Shown here: piece after piece, positions 11,308-23,424 of the stretch
Numbering within the stretch: position 1 is the first letter of the stretch
Layout of the letters: each line of letters starts with the position of its first letter
Assembly (NCBI GenBank): GCA_013368315.1
Contig: JAACJM010000030.1
Coordinates: forward strand, 581,950 to 645,949
DNA from: Tetrapyrgos nigripes
Lineage: Eukaryota > Basidiomycota > Agaricomycetes > Agaricales > Campanellaceae
Direction: 5' to 3'
Length of the DNA stretch: 64,000 nucleotides
Notes under the pieces: model-generated
What the model was told of the DNA's origin: nothing
The model's input: the letters and a program-made list of their open reading frames with translations, nothing else
The model's database searches: none
Program-made: the position numbers and the translations under genes

Positions 11308-12982
11308 GATTCAAACAAGCAAAGAAGGAGAGGTTTGGAACGAAAGTGGATGGTGATAGTGCTCCAGGCGTCTATGAAGAGAAAGAAAAGGAATGAAAGG
11401 TGTTTTAAGACGGGAACATGTTCTTCGTGCCAAGCCATGGCCGCAGGGCAAGATCAATGGACGCGTCGTAACCGTTTCCACGTGATGGAATTCCCATCGT
11501 CTAGCCTAGAAACTCTGTTCATCTTCGCGTTGAAAGTGTGTTCCCTCTCTGTCGATGAAACCGCTCACAGCAAGTTCCACTCCTTTGGGTTGAATTCCAT
11601 TTTAAACTAAACAGGTAATCGGAATGCCAAGCCCAGGGCGTATATATCCTCGCCATCTTTGCATTCCTTTTTGACAAATGACGCCCCAGTGGAACACGGC
11701 AGGAACTGTCTTTATAGTACTTTCCCCTGGCAATGGATCCTAGGCTCTCTTCGCAGATCACCTCTTCTCAAGTACTGGCAGTGGCAGAGGCACTGTGGCG
11801 AGCTTCTCAGGTCTACTCTGTCCTCGGTCCTGGAATACAGTCGGAACTTAGGCTATAACATAACACGATAACATACGCCAACATGAGGCCGAGAGTACGC
11901 AGGTAGAAACAATTCAGTGTTCCCTTTTCGTGAGTGTTTACCAAAACTTGGGGTGCTCGTAACCGTCAACCCAGCGAATGTTTCTTCCAGTCGAGTCTAG
12001 ATCCTCTATGTTTTACACCATCATTCAAATGTTCCAACTGCTTACAGGTGAATCACATACGTGTGTATAATGTACCTTGCTACTACTCGGACCACGCTCA
12101 ATCGAAATCACCGCCTTGATTTACTTACACAGGCCTCGCTCCCGGGCCATTCTTTATAAGATCCTTATTAATCTTGCCCCATTAACCAAGATCAGTCATT
12201 CTTCAGACATTGGGAACATACTTTCTTGCCTCCCAGTGGCGGTAGGGCGACGATCCAAAGTGGCTGGGCCAATGAAAAAATCAATATTAATCATGATGAT
12301 CGACCCACCATTGAATGGTGCGCGAGGTGCCGTTTGCGCCATTCCATACATGGATCGCCCGCTCAATATTGTCTATAGTCTTGAAAGCATGGCGAAGCTA
12401 TAGACATCGAACTAGTAATTGAAGATCATTCGGCTCACGGGCGCCCCGGTCTTCAAGCTTCAAGTCTCAGGCCTCTGTCAGGCTGTCCTCCAACTGTCCA
12501 CCATACGCATGTAACATGATTTGCGTTTCGACCTCGCAGATATCGACATCGGCACAGGCGGTACCGGTGGATAGGGTTCGGGCGGGGCCTGTGATCGACG
12601 ACAACGTTAAAACTTAACAACCGCTCGCAAATCCCGATTATACAGACTTCTCTTCTGGAACAAGGGATCTACTAGTAGTTGGATATGGCTAAATTCTTTC
12701 TTGGTCCTCTCAACGGTTCAGCCATGCTGCGGATTGTGTCACCTAGTACTTACTTAGGCTTGAGCTGTCCGATCGAGTCGGTGGTTTATGACATGTCGAG
12801 CATAGCGACGACGCAGGTCATGGTAAACCGTAATAACGAAGTAAGACTAATAGTATTCTTGCAGATCAGTACTCCGAGTCAGTGGCAAACCCAATCAATG
12901 TCAACGAAAAACGAGAAATGTTATCAACTTGTATAGTACATTGTCAAAGTTTTATTTCATTTTATTCCTCCCTCCTTCCAAT
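11308..12982. other. Intergenic region upstream of the fusion gene
   Basis: About 1.7 kb between the fusion-gene start and the fucosidase stop. It must contain the fusion-gene promoter; the 30 bases before its ATG are pyrimidine-rich on the coding strand. I find no open frame with a recognisable product, no tRNA and no clear repeat. Confidence 0.35.
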
Positions 12983-15900
12983 TCAATCAAGTTTATACTT
13001 AACCTCAAACGCCCACGCAAAATTCACACTCTCAATCTCTTCCCTAACCCCGCTACCCGTCAAATCCACCATCAAAGCTCCCGTCTGTAGATCCATCGTC
13101 CAGGGAAGAGTCGGGGACTTCGGGTCACTCGACCCCGGACCCAAAAACAAAATCTCATCCCCCTCCAAAACCGGCAGTCGTTTATTAATCACCAACGTAT
13201 CGCCCTCTGGACGGACGAAGGCGATGATACAAAACGTCCCTGGGGAGACAGTGGTGGTGAATCGAGGGGATAAAGATGCTTCGGAGAGAGGGGTAATGTC
13301 TTGTGGAGTTTGGAACCAAAATTGCTGTTTGAATCATAGAGGAGAAGGGAAAGGAAGGTGTGATTCAATATCATTCATTATGCAGAAGGCGAGGACAAAT
13401 GCAGAGAGGAAGAGGACAAGGGTATACTCACAGTATCATAAACACACTCTCCGGAATGGGCAAGCCATTCTCCTGCGTCTAGGAGGTTATTTGCCATGGA
13501 AGCGATAATCTCTCCTTCTGCTGTAGGGCCAATGTCAAGCAAGCTGTTCAAAGTCGTAAGTTCGACATGATCCAAACATTATCAGTCCCAATCCATCAAT
13601 CCACCGTCCAAAACTCGTTCAACACGAAGACACGACTCGGAAGGAAGAAAAAGGTTCGACTAGTAGTACTCACAAATTCCCATTCTTCGACACAATATCC
13701 ACCAACGTTTGTATAATCGTCGTACCATTCTTATACTCACTTGCATTCGTCGCTGTGTTGAGTCCATAGGAAAACGGATCCATTCCTTCGCTTGATTCCC
13801 AGGAGATGGTTTGAATGGAGCTGAAGCTAGTGTATTCTGGGGTTGAGAAATCTGGGACTGCGGCGCAGCCTGTTATATCGATACGCAGTGTAGTGGTGGT
13901 AATTCGGTTCAGCAAGAAATTCAGAGAGGTCACAGGAAGCATATACATACGATCATTGATAGTAACCTGCCGTCCTTTCGTCATCGCATCGTTATAGAAT
14001 GCAGCAGCGAACTCGAGAGTTTTGTTGGGGCCTCCAATGTCGCACCACTTCAAGTTCAAGAAGAAGTCAAAAAAAGATCAGTTATGAACGACGAGGCTAC
14101 GAGACAGAATACTCTGAGCCAAGCATAAAACCCATGCGCACTCACCATAATCTCCGTCCCATACTTCTCTGCGAGTGAAAGCATATGTGGGAATTGTAAA
14201 TCCTCCACATAGTCGTCGATCGGAAGATGCCCGGTGTAGGGTTCAATTTCCGAATTGTTGTACGCGTTGTGTGCTAGACCTCCTGGCCATTGGCCGAAGC
14301 CGTATTTTGCGAAATCGGGGTTGAACCTATGTATTTATGAAGACGAAAAAGGTGTCATTATTGAAGCCCAGAGTGAGTAAGACCTTGTGAAGCAACAATA
14401 AGTATAGTGATGCCCGGACGGACTCACCACTCAGGTAAAGAATAATAAGTCCCTCGATGAAGATTCGGCTTCTCCCTCGCAGACGTCTCAAACAACTCCG
14501 CAACGAGATCTCTTTTAGGTCCAAACATGAGACTGTTCCGATTAGTCGAGTTTCCAGTATCGAATAATGCGAACCCATCGTGATGTTTCTGCAAAGAACC
14601 GAAAGGTTAAAACGGTCTGAGGCAAAGACCGAACAGGAAAGTGCGCACTCACAGAGACCAAAACAAAATACTTCGCTCCCGCTCTATCAAATAGATCAAC
14701 CCAGGCACTGGCATTGAATTTTGACGCATTGAAAAAGGGGATGAAATCGTCGTAGACGACAGACTATATGAAGAAAGGAAATCATCATGAGTGAGGGAAC
14801 TGCGATGTGCCTTGACCGAGCTGACCTCGCCGTAAGTCTCCTTGTGATGTACCCAAGTAGGACTGTTTTTATTCGAAGGATTGTGCATGTCCCAGCTGCA
14901 CACAGCGATTAATTAACGCAATTTATACTCAGTGGAGCAGATTAACTTACTCGTACCACTCAGCGTATGAGCTAGGAGGTCCCTATCAAATCAGGACAAC
15001 GGATTGAGGGACAGGGTTTCAGGTATGAACTCAGTAATGAAGCGACTTACCCATGCAGGGTAACTATATACACCCCAGTGAATACTGTCCGAAAGGTAGT
15101 CAGTGTAAGTTGCATAAATGAAAGCAATCTATAAACGCACAAGATCCCGTATTTTGCGTTATTCCACTACGTGAATATATCGAAACACGTTAGGAACTTG
15201 AAGTGCCGCTCAAAGAGCGGAGCAACGGTCACTCACCCAAGTCGGAGTCTCATGCAAACCCAACACATCCCTATCGGGTGTCCACTTTTCAACCAACTTC
15301 GTAACCGGCCATCCCGTCGATGTACCTACTACCTTCCCAGTCGAGTCCATCACTTCCACAGTAGCACCGGTATCATCCCCGCTCCCCTCCGAGTCATCCT
15401 GCGTAACGAACACATCCACTCTCGCCTGATCTCCCGGAACAAGTCGACTAAAGCTTCCAGATCTCACTGTCTTGATCCCACTCCCCGTGATAGAGACACT
15501 ATGAAGCGCATTAAACGAATTCTCTTTGGAGAACGCCGATGAAGGGAGAATATTCGCTAGAGTGACTTCAACCAGTTGAGTTCGGATGCCGTCGATGATT
15601 TCCCATCTGGATGTAAAACGCGTTCTACGAATCGAGAGAATTGGACCGGTCCCGCTGGCTGTATTTGTGTTTGTGTCGGCAGAAGGTGAGATGGACATTG
15701 CAAAGATATGTACAGAGCTCAAAGTCGAAGAATCTTTTGACGGGAAAGTGATGCTTTGTAAAGGCGACTCGGATAAGACAGATGATGACCATTGGTGAAT
15801 GTCTGTCTGATTCTGATTTGTACGCGTCCCGTTCTTCTCAAAGTGGAAAGGCCTAATCAAATATACCTGTTAAAAAGCTTTCATAGTGTAGAGTGTATGT

Positions 15901-16569
15901 ATCGCACGTCTGGATAGCAGCCTTGTTCACATTTGCCCAAACGTACCAATTCTTGACGTGTACTAGCAACAGCTGATCAGATCTGCTCCCCCAAAAAAGA
16001 TAAAAGATATATAAAAAAAGACCAACATTGAAGAATTTGTTGAGAACCATCTGTGAAGGTCAAGTTAAAATTCGTTCCAAAGTCTACCACGGGTGAGTTC
16101 GATCACTCTGAATAGAGAAAAATTCCCAACTCACCTGCGTCTCCTGCAAACAAAAAGTGAAGCTCGTGAACTCTCGTCGGCTGCTCCAGCGTGAAGACTT
16201 GTCCATTGGCTATGACGTTGTCCGGTTGGGCTCCCCATGTGTTGGGTAGGTCGTACTGGTGGTCATTCGTTCATGAAAGGTTGACACCTCACGTACTAGA
16301 GAACTCACCGTAATCCCATCGTATACGAAAGCACCCGTCGGGAGGAACTGACTGTCGTAACTGTTCCCATGACCGTCAAAGTCAGCAGAGCCATCCGGGG
16401 ACGCTGCTGTGTTGTCGAAAAATTTGTTGATAGCGAGACTGTGTGAAGGGAAGGGAGTTGGATTCTGAGCAGCAACTAGAGCGAAAGCAAGAGTCGAGAG
16501 TGCCAACAACGCTAGCCGAATCACCGGATACAAGGCCGGACCGGCTTGTCCGACTCGAGCTGGATTCAT
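12983..16569 (-). CDS. Secreted GH29 alpha-L-fucosidase-like glycosidase
   Basis: Sixteen exons: 16569-16309, 16255-16135, 16083-16027, 15962-15908, 15852-15237, 15166-15141, 15084-15051, 14982-14951, 14895-14826, 14763-14653, 14588-14428, 14326-14146, 14047-13951, 13869-13674, 13543-13432 and 13324-12983. They sum to 2,472 nt (823 residues) in frame. The start MNPARVGQ leads into a hydrophobic signal peptide ending near AAQ. Residues ~355 on are GH29-like: WNNAKYGIFIHWGVYSYPAW, KHHDGFALFDT (462 on), MWCDIGGP with the probable nucleophile D578, and NGNFLLDIGPTAEG. GH29 enzymes remove alpha-L-fucose by a retaining mechanism. An extra ~330-residue beta-rich N-terminal region precedes the catalytic domain. 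Many N-glycosylation sequons fit secretion. Fucosidase activity is inferred from the family. Confidence 0.85.
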
Positions 16570-16607
16570 TTTTGGAAAGAACCTTGAAGGTGTGTTCAAA
16601 GGCACCC

Positions 16608-16615
16608 TTTAAATA
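16608..16615 (-). promoter_or_regulatory. TATA-like box of the fucosidase-like gene
   Basis: TATTTAAA on the minus strand lies about 40 bp upstream of ATG 16569. The open frame continues upstream, but position 16605 is GTG, not ATG, and abuts this box. That supports 16569 as the start. Confidence 0.45.
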
Positions 16616-16882
16616 CTATTACCAACGAAGGAGGTGAACGTCATCTGGGTAACTGATGTCCTTGAGCTCCCTGGAGCATGACACATCAGGTGAAAATGAG
16701 CAGATGGAGTCTTTCATGATTGCTCTCATTCGAAGGTACCTCAGTCACCTGGTTTGAAGTTGGTGACTTGTTCGGGCCCGCCGGGGCGCGTTTAGAAGAG
16801 CCATAATTAAGCATAGGGATGGAGAAGTTCTATACTAGTACGTACAATCTTCCGAGAAACGATTCTTCTCAAAGCTACAAGA

Positions 16883-18161
16883 TCAGTTTCCCTTCTCCAA
16901 CATCAGCCCAGAATCCAACGCAGCCAGCACAGTCTCTTCCCATGGGTAATACTCTGAAAATCCCAATTCCTTTTCAGTAAACGTCAGATCTATCGGTGCA
17001 GTGGTCTGCACAGGACGTTCTAGATCCTCCCTTGGCAACTTATGGGCCAGCTCAGGCCTTTCTCTCCTAACTAAATCGGCTAGCTCCTTCCAATTATACT
17101 TTCCACCCGAAACAATGAATCGTTTGTCTTTTCCGGGAATGGGTTTGGTAGTAAGAGCAACAACGTGAGCACGAGCCATGTCGCGAACGTCGACCAAATC
17201 GCCAACTGGGATGGCCGGATAGGCATCAGGGCCGTTAAGGACAAGTTGGTACACGTAGTCATTGGTGCTCAAGTTAGAGCGAGAGGTGAGGGGGAAATTG
17301 GGGACTACGGGGCCAAAAATAGCTGGAGGAAGGACTAGAGGCTTCACTTAATAGGCATACCGAAGAGAACAAATGAGAGGACTCACGGACGGTGATATCG
17401 ACATCAGGATGCTGATGAGCAATGTCCCAGATATCTTTGTCCGCGATAATCTTCGCAGCGATGTATATAGGCATCAGAGAAGCTTCATCGCTAGCTACGT
17501 CTTTGAAGTTGAATTCCCCCTTCTTGACATTACCGAAGCTCTTCTCGTTCAATACTGTATTGCCACTGTACCGTTCGCGAAGTGAACTGCATAGATACAA
17601 GGTTTAAAGCCCGAGAGATTAGATTGATCAACATGAACTAAATACTGCGTAGGACTCACGTTCAAACAACGCAGCGTAAGTTCCTGTGTAAACGATCTTC
17701 TTAATCCCGGCATCTATCGCCTGCTTGATGATATGAACTGCGCCTTCGTATACACCCTGCGAGGAGACCCGTTAGTTCCAGGTGTTTAGAGCATCACAGA
17801 ATTAAAAAGAACGTACATTATACAAAGCCTCCCCGCTCTCCGCCTTGCTATATATCGGAGCAGCAAGATGCATCACCGCTTCGATACCCTTGAGGGCTTC
17901 CGTATGGTCGCTAGTCGAGTCGGGGACTTCGACGACCTCGAGCCTTGGTTCATTGGGAAAGATATCTCGAAGTTTTTTCGCAGAACGAGCTGTACCACGG
18001 ACGATGTATTCATTGGTGGCGAGAAGTTGTGCAATGACATGAGAGCCAAGAAGCCCAGTGCCGCCGGTTACCTGTTGGAAGTGACAAGAAAGCCTTTCAG
18101 CATGCAATTGCAATCAAGAACTCGCAAGAAAGACACAAACGAGAATAATGGGTTTGGACAT
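16883..18161 (-). CDS. Extended-SDR NAD(P)H reductase (dihydroflavonol/cinnamoyl-CoA reductase type)
   Basis: Proposed exons are 18161-18141, 18071-17817, 17756-17656, 17586-17387 and 17334-16883, totalling 1,029 nt (342 residues). The Rossmann motif TGGTGLLG (residues 9-16) forms across the first intron, and the catalytic YxxxK is YIAAK. The C-terminal half binds substrate in this family, which includes fungal and plant NADPH-dependent carbonyl reductases. The exact substrate cannot be read from sequence. The donor of the third intron is uncertain: the strong GTGAGT at 17659 puts the next exon out of frame, whereas a weaker GTCCTA donor keeps it in frame (LFERDSLRERY). Either a weak donor is used or the gene has a one-base lesion. 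The gene is divergent from the amidohydrolase. Confidence 0.75.
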
Positions 18162-19043
18162 GGTGAATTGTTATGAGGGTAGCGCAGAGGATTGAGTTGG
18201 TTGAAGATGTAGAGGCGATTGATACTTCGTAGCTAGCATTGGCCCAGCTTTTATACTCAACCAGGGCTATATATATTAGTCGGCGATATCTCTGTACGCT
18301 GAAGTCCCTGCTCAGTAATCTACTCAGTAAGCACAAGAACGTAATTAGTGAGGAAGAGGCGTAGTGCCACAGGCAAAAAACATGGATCCGGAGTTGGCGG
18401 CTTGAAGGAATTTGGAAGGCCAACAAGGAGCAGCTAAATTTTCACCGCGAAGTGCCGAAGATTTGATCGTCGTTTGGATTTTACCAATTTGGCCTGGCCA
18501 AGCCCTAGAGATTAGATTTTACCGGCAGAAAGACGAACGCAGTGCTAATCTTCTAAACATCAACACTTCGAATTCACGCACAGATTCTGGGAGCTTTCGC
18601 TGAAGATGTTGTCACAGGGGATAGGGGCTTCGAGCCTTCGACGCGACACGCACATGTGACTTTTAATTCTTCTCTTTCTGGCGAGATCTTCCCATGACCG
18701 CTCCTTTGACGCGAACCATCATGTTCTCTCTGACATTGGTATCCTATCCTGTTACATTCCGAAGACGGAGGGGCACGGAAAGAAGAAGGAAGAAGAGCAC
18801 CATCCGCGGTTCTTTGCTGCCTCTAAGTATACATCACGAGACAAAATATCCCTTCTTTCGCCTTCTTTTCCGCCGCCTTCATCCACCATTCCGTTCATGA
18901 TCAAAATTTCTCACATGAAGGGGATAAATATAATGCCGCCCACTGACAGTAAGTCATGCATTACGAATGATGTGCAGGGCCTTTAGCGTATAAAAGCGAC
19001 GTCCCTTAGCGCATCCAAGCGTCAACCTTTCCCCACCCACATC
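18162..19043. promoter_or_regulatory. Divergent promoter region with TATA boxes
   Basis: The 882 bp between two divergent genes. TATAAAAG at 18989-18996 lies 48 bp upstream of the amidohydrolase ATG. On the minus strand a TATATATAG stretch near 18,268-18,278 lies about 110 bp upstream of the reductase ATG. I see no other feature. Confidence 0.5.
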
Positions 19044-20640
19044 ATGATACGCCTACAACCTCTGACTCGTTCAAAACTCTACATCCTTACACTGGGCCTA
19101 ACCTTCATCACCCCAATCATCCGCGCAGCATCCACTCTTTTCGAGGGAGGAACTGTAATATCCTTTGACGAGTCTTTTCAGACCCCCGTAGTCCTTCAAA
19201 ACATGTCTCTACTCGTTACTGACGACCGCATCGCCGCTATTTTCGACTCGGATTCTCAGGGAGATGTCGTCATTCCAGGAGACACAGAGCGGATCTCTGC
19301 GGAAGGGAAAATTCTTTCACCAGGTTTCATCGACACCCACAGACACGGTTGGCAAACTGCGTTCAAGACCATCGCTTCTAACACCACTTTAACGGAATAC
19401 GCCTTCCGGTACGGTGAAGATTCACCCGTTGAGTCCAATTTTATTCCAGATGACATGTATTTCGGTCAGATCGTTGGGATGTGGGAATCGCTCAATGCGG
19501 GGGTGACGACTGTTCTTGACCATGCCCATGGGACGTTCTCTAACGAGACGAGTACGGCGTATTTCAAGGGCTCGGTAGACAGCGGCGCGAGGGTCTTTTG
19601 GTGTTATGCCATTCATGACATCCCTAACGGATACTCCATATCGGACCAGATGGCCAACTTTCAAGAGTTGGCTCATATGAATTCGGATATATCGAACAGT
19701 ACGGTGGAGATGGGAATAGCATATGATGGATTCTCGACTGCTAGTATGGAAGAACTCCAGTCTGTGATGGAGTTTACTCGGCGAGTAATGTTCCATTTCT
19801 TTCTTCGTCTTCGCTGACATATAGCCTCACAGAACATCCAACATCTCCGCCCTCACGACCCACTATCTCGGTGGCCCTTGGATATCTAGTAATAGCCCCC
19901 AGCTACTTAACACCCTCAACTTCTTGAACACTTCCTTTCCCATCGTCTTCTCTCACGGGAGCTTCCTCACCACCAACGACGCGCTCCTCCTACGTCAATT
20001 CAATCAATACCTCTCCATCACACCCGAATCCGAGATGCACTACGGACACACACATCCACACTCCGCTCTCGTCCAGGATCAGGCTGCGTTAGGAGTCGAT
20101 ACCCATTTCACTTATTCCGCTGATATGGTCACCCAAGCTCGTCTATGGTTACAATCCACCCGACTCAAATATTACGGACAAGTTATTGACCAGAATTGGA
20201 AGATTCCGAGCAACAACCCAATGTCTGTTAATCAGGCTTTCCTACTGATTACGCGTTCTGGTGCTTTATCCCTACGCCGTCCAGATTTGGGGGTTTTAAC
20301 CGTAGGCGCCAAAGCCGACATTGTGGTATTTGACGGGAACTCGCCTAATTTACTAGGATGGTCGGATGCTGTCGCGGCAATTATTTTGCATTCGAATGTC
20401 GGGGATATTGAACAGGTCATGGTAGATGGGCAGTGGAGAAAGCGGGATGGGAAGTTGGTCGCGAAAGAGAATGTTAATAGGGATGAGGCTAATCAGCAGT
20501 TTTTGAAGTCCGCGAGGAGGATACAAGGGATTTGGAAAGATATGGCCTTGCCGGTTTTGGGAGAGGATAGTCAAACTGGGGTGCCGTTTGGGATGGCTTT
20601 GGTGCAAGATGTAGTGAGGGGAAATGGGACAGGATATTGA
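19044..20640 (+). CDS. Secreted amidohydrolase-superfamily metal-dependent hydrolase
   Basis: Two exons, 19044-19780 and 19833-20640, sum to 1,545 nt (514 residues). An N-terminal hydrophobic segment ending near IIRAAS is a probable signal peptide. The metal-binding HxH is H99-R-H101 in FIDTHRHGW. Further signatures are VFSHGSFLT, SITPESEMHYGHTHP, VDTHFTYSADM and the C-terminal VGAKADIVVFDG, all typical of amidohydrolase/cytosine-deaminase-like enzymes. The substrate is unknown; deamination or hydrolysis of a small N-containing compound is the family expectation. Only a GC-AG intron (GCGAGT at 19781, CAG ending 19832) keeps the frame. The nearby GT at 19785 does not. Confidence 0.85.
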
Positions 20641-20844
20641 ACGATCGACAGTCGAGCTCTCATTTGTTCGTACTATAGCTGTTACACATGAATACTACTT
20701 CTACTTATACATTTCTCTTGACACGGTGATCGTTCGTAGACCAGCATGTTGCGACTTGGGAATGTTTATTCATCGTCATGTCTAAATATGCAAGGAAAGC
20801 TCGTGGGGAATATACTTCCGTGGACTTTTGAGTAGATCAACATT

Positions 20845-22008
20845 TCAAGGATTCACCAGGCTATATCCTCCATCCACATTCATGATTATCCCATTCACAA
20901 ATTCACCAGCGACAGAAGATAAGAAGACGGCTGCTGTTCCTATTTCAACCGGCCTATAGTGATATACCAAAGTAAATTGATGAGCAGATAATATAAGCCA
21001 ATTGTACTAGTACTCACTTTCCCGCCCTCAGCAAAGGGGTTGGGTTAAAGGCCCCAGGACGGGGCTTTGTAATCCACTTGGCTACCTCCTCCGGGGTACC
21101 AATGATCTCGGACGGAAAGGCACCAGGCGCAATGCCGTTCACTCGAACAGGAATCTTGTTCAAGGCAAACTCTGTGGCCAAGATACCGGTGAGGTGATTG
21201 ATACCAGCCTTACTTACTGGATAGGGGAACTACACAGACAACGAAAATAATCGTTAATTTCATCAAAACAGATAAGTTTGCACCTACATATCCCATTGAG
21301 AGTCTCATAGCCCCCATTGCACTGGTAATATTGACGACAGAGGAGGTTTCACCCTCTCTGGAACGCGCCCCTCGTTCTAGCAGAGATAGAAATCCCATAA
21401 TCACAAAATAGGGAGCGATAGTATTGGTTTTCAAAACCTCTGTCCACTGGTCGAACGATCCTTGGGCGAATAATGAACCTCCAAGCTTTGCGTGCTCAGG
21501 AGCAGATTTGTCTACTGCAAATGGAAAGCCAATACCAAAGATACCAGCGCTGCAACCGAATTCAAAGAACGTCCGATTGAAACTGCCATCGACGTACTTG
21601 TTAACCAAAATGTCCAGCTTCCCTTCGGCTTCATCAACGGCTTTCACCGCATTCTCGATCGATTGCTTGTCCGAAACGTCCATCTGCAACCTGTGAATAT
21701 GCTATATCAGTATGGAACATTTACATGCACTGTGCACATGGAGATGAAGAACGAGAATGATTTACGGTGTCAGACCTTTCCCAACTGCAGCCTTCTTCAG
21801 AACATCCAGACGACGTCCAGTGATATAGACCTTAGCCCCATTCTTGCAAAATTCTTCAGCAATCATCAAGCCACTAGTACAGTATAATCACGTATAATCA
21901 GCATAGAAAGAGCCAGGTCAAGTACTGGCATTAGCATAATACTCACATTCCAGTCCCGCCACCGGTGACGAGAGCGATCTTACCGTTCAAGTCGAGAGCG
22001 GATTCCAT
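20845..22008 (-). CDS. Classical short-chain dehydrogenase/reductase (SDR)
   Basis: Six exons: 22008-21947, 21873-21766, 21690-21598, 21549-21288, 21229-21018 and 20953-20845. They total 846 nt (281 residues) in frame. The cofactor motif TGGGTGI is at residues 15-21. NNAG forms across the intron at 21550-21597. The catalytic YxxxK is YPVSK and the C-terminus is NVDGGYSLVNP. The enzyme should be a cytosolic NAD(P)-dependent oxidoreductase; the substrate is not predictable. A TATAAAG on the minus strand at 22061-22055 lies 47 bp upstream of the ATG. A CGGAT-rich repeat sits just beyond it at 22066. Confidence 0.85.
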
Positions 22009-22054
22009 TGTTGCACTTGAGTGGGTTCATTTTTTTGCTGGTTGTGATCCCTGG

Positions 22055-22061
22055 CTTTATA
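22055..22061 (-). promoter_or_regulatory. TATA box of the SDR gene
   Basis: TATAAAG on the coding strand, 47 bp upstream of ATG 22008. It sits between the gene and the CGGAT-rich element. Confidence 0.5.
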
Positions 22062-22065
22062 CCTT

Positions 22066-22166
22066 TAGGGCTCCTACCGGATCGGATCGGATTCGGATGT
22101 CATCCGCTCGGATGGTCAAATTCTCAATCCACATCCGGTAGATGACATCCGACGGATTGCTTGCCG
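22066..22166 (+). repeat. CGGAT-rich short element, copy 1
   Basis: Begins TAGGGCTCCTACCGGATCGG and contains about ten CGGAT/ATCCG pentamers on both strands. It lies directly upstream of the SDR TATA box. Three more loci (53,108, 54,677 and 55,140) share the TAGGGCTCC head and the pentamer-rich body. Confidence 0.7.
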
Positions 22167-23000
22167 TAAGTGCCCGTACTTGCTGTATGAGTTCTATCTT
22201 TTCGTTAAATGCTCAAGAGTGCATTTATTCATTGTTCCTTTCAATTATATGTGAGGTGCATGCCTCAACGACTTAAAAACCCCAAGTACTCACTATATGG
22301 GGAGTCAGCATGTCAATACTTAAATTCCCACGATACCAAAGTACACTCCTCTATAACCGTAATCGTATTTTTGCGCCACTGCGAGGATTTTTTTTATAGA
22401 GTTCGGCGATAGATAACTGCCGACATAGACTATTGGTGATCTGCAAATTGAAATGGAATTGTAACACATCCACGGATGGCTGAACGTGATAACAATCACC
22501 TGTCAGCTAGTAATCCTACCCAAATCTTCTCCAGCTTTCTAATCAGTGAAATAAGGATAAAAAAAGAGTACATCAGGATTAGCGACCAAATATACATGAA
22601 AATACATCCTTTTTACCATACTAATGGTTAATGTTCTTACCGCTTAGACGTTTTGAAGAAGTGAAGAGATGCTATTCGACGGGCTGCGACGGTCTGCCAA
22701 GCGTAGCTTATCTACTAGCCGAAGCCAAAAAGTCGACTGGTAGATGGAGTAGGTGTGCTGGCTTACTCAGGCTCCGATTTCTGACTCGCCTCCCTCCGTG
22801 CACGCAGGTTTCCATTCTCCTTTACGAGGCCGAATGAAATGAGGATGAGTTCTTTACACCCTCTTTCTGCGTGCAAATTGTTCCGACTTCACCCGTCCGT
22901 TCCTTCCCATGCGACCTTAGTTGATCAAACTTTTCGCCCGTCGGTTTTTTCGGTTTTTCGGCCTTTCCTTACCATTTTGTTTCTGAACACTTGCAGTGCC
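22167..23000. other. Spacer with no recognised gene
   Basis: No supported open frame, RNA gene or repeat. The sequence ends in GTGCC, the probable left target duplication of the copia element. Confidence 0.35.
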
Positions 23001-23279
23001 TGTTGAGCAGGCTATGTTCTATACACGTAGCGGCAACTGCATACTTACCTGGGGATGTAGAAGTGCTTGTTAGAGCGGTTTGTTAGAGGTTAAGAGCAAT
23101 GAGTGTTAAGGGAAATCCTTGTTCTTGTAGGGCAATCTACGAGCCCTTATATACTATTCTAGATAGTACATGTGACTACTTATCTAAGAATTTGTACAGT
23201 AAGCGTAACTAACTAGATTACTATCTAATCTATATCTAATCTAATGTTGATGGCTGCTTACTAATTCACCAATTCAACA
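23001..23279 (-). repeat. 3' LTR of the copia element
   Basis: Starts TGTTGAGCAG and ends CCAATTCAACA on the plus strand. It matches 32846-33105 closely but has a 19 bp stretch (about 23152-23170) missing from the other LTR. The adjacent polypurine tract (GCAAGGGGGAG on the minus strand, about 23,280-23,290) identifies this as the 3' LTR. Confidence 0.9.
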
Positions 23280-23290
23280 CTCCCCCTTGC
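23280..23290 (-). other. Polypurine tract of the copia element
   Basis: AAGGGGGAG on the minus strand immediately precedes the 3' LTR, as expected for the plus-strand DNA primer in an element read on the minus strand. Confidence 0.7.
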
Positions 23291-23424
23291 TAAGCTGCAC
23301 CATTAGTGCGCGTAAGCATAAAGGCGCTATAAGCAGCTGAGGTTTATCTTCATTATTTAAGATACGTTGTACCACAGTTCTATGATACATTGTACCAAGG
23401 TTCTATGATACGTTATATCAAAGC

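Noticed and set aside
10882..11610. 242-codon plus-strand frame opposite the start of the fusion gene
   Set aside because: It is antisense to well-supported exons and shows no domain.
5521..22008. Secondary-metabolite gene cluster (haem enzyme, reductases, hydrolase)
   Set aside because: No polyketide synthase, NRPS, terpene synthase or transporter is present, and the genes have unrelated family roles. Proximity alone is not evidence.
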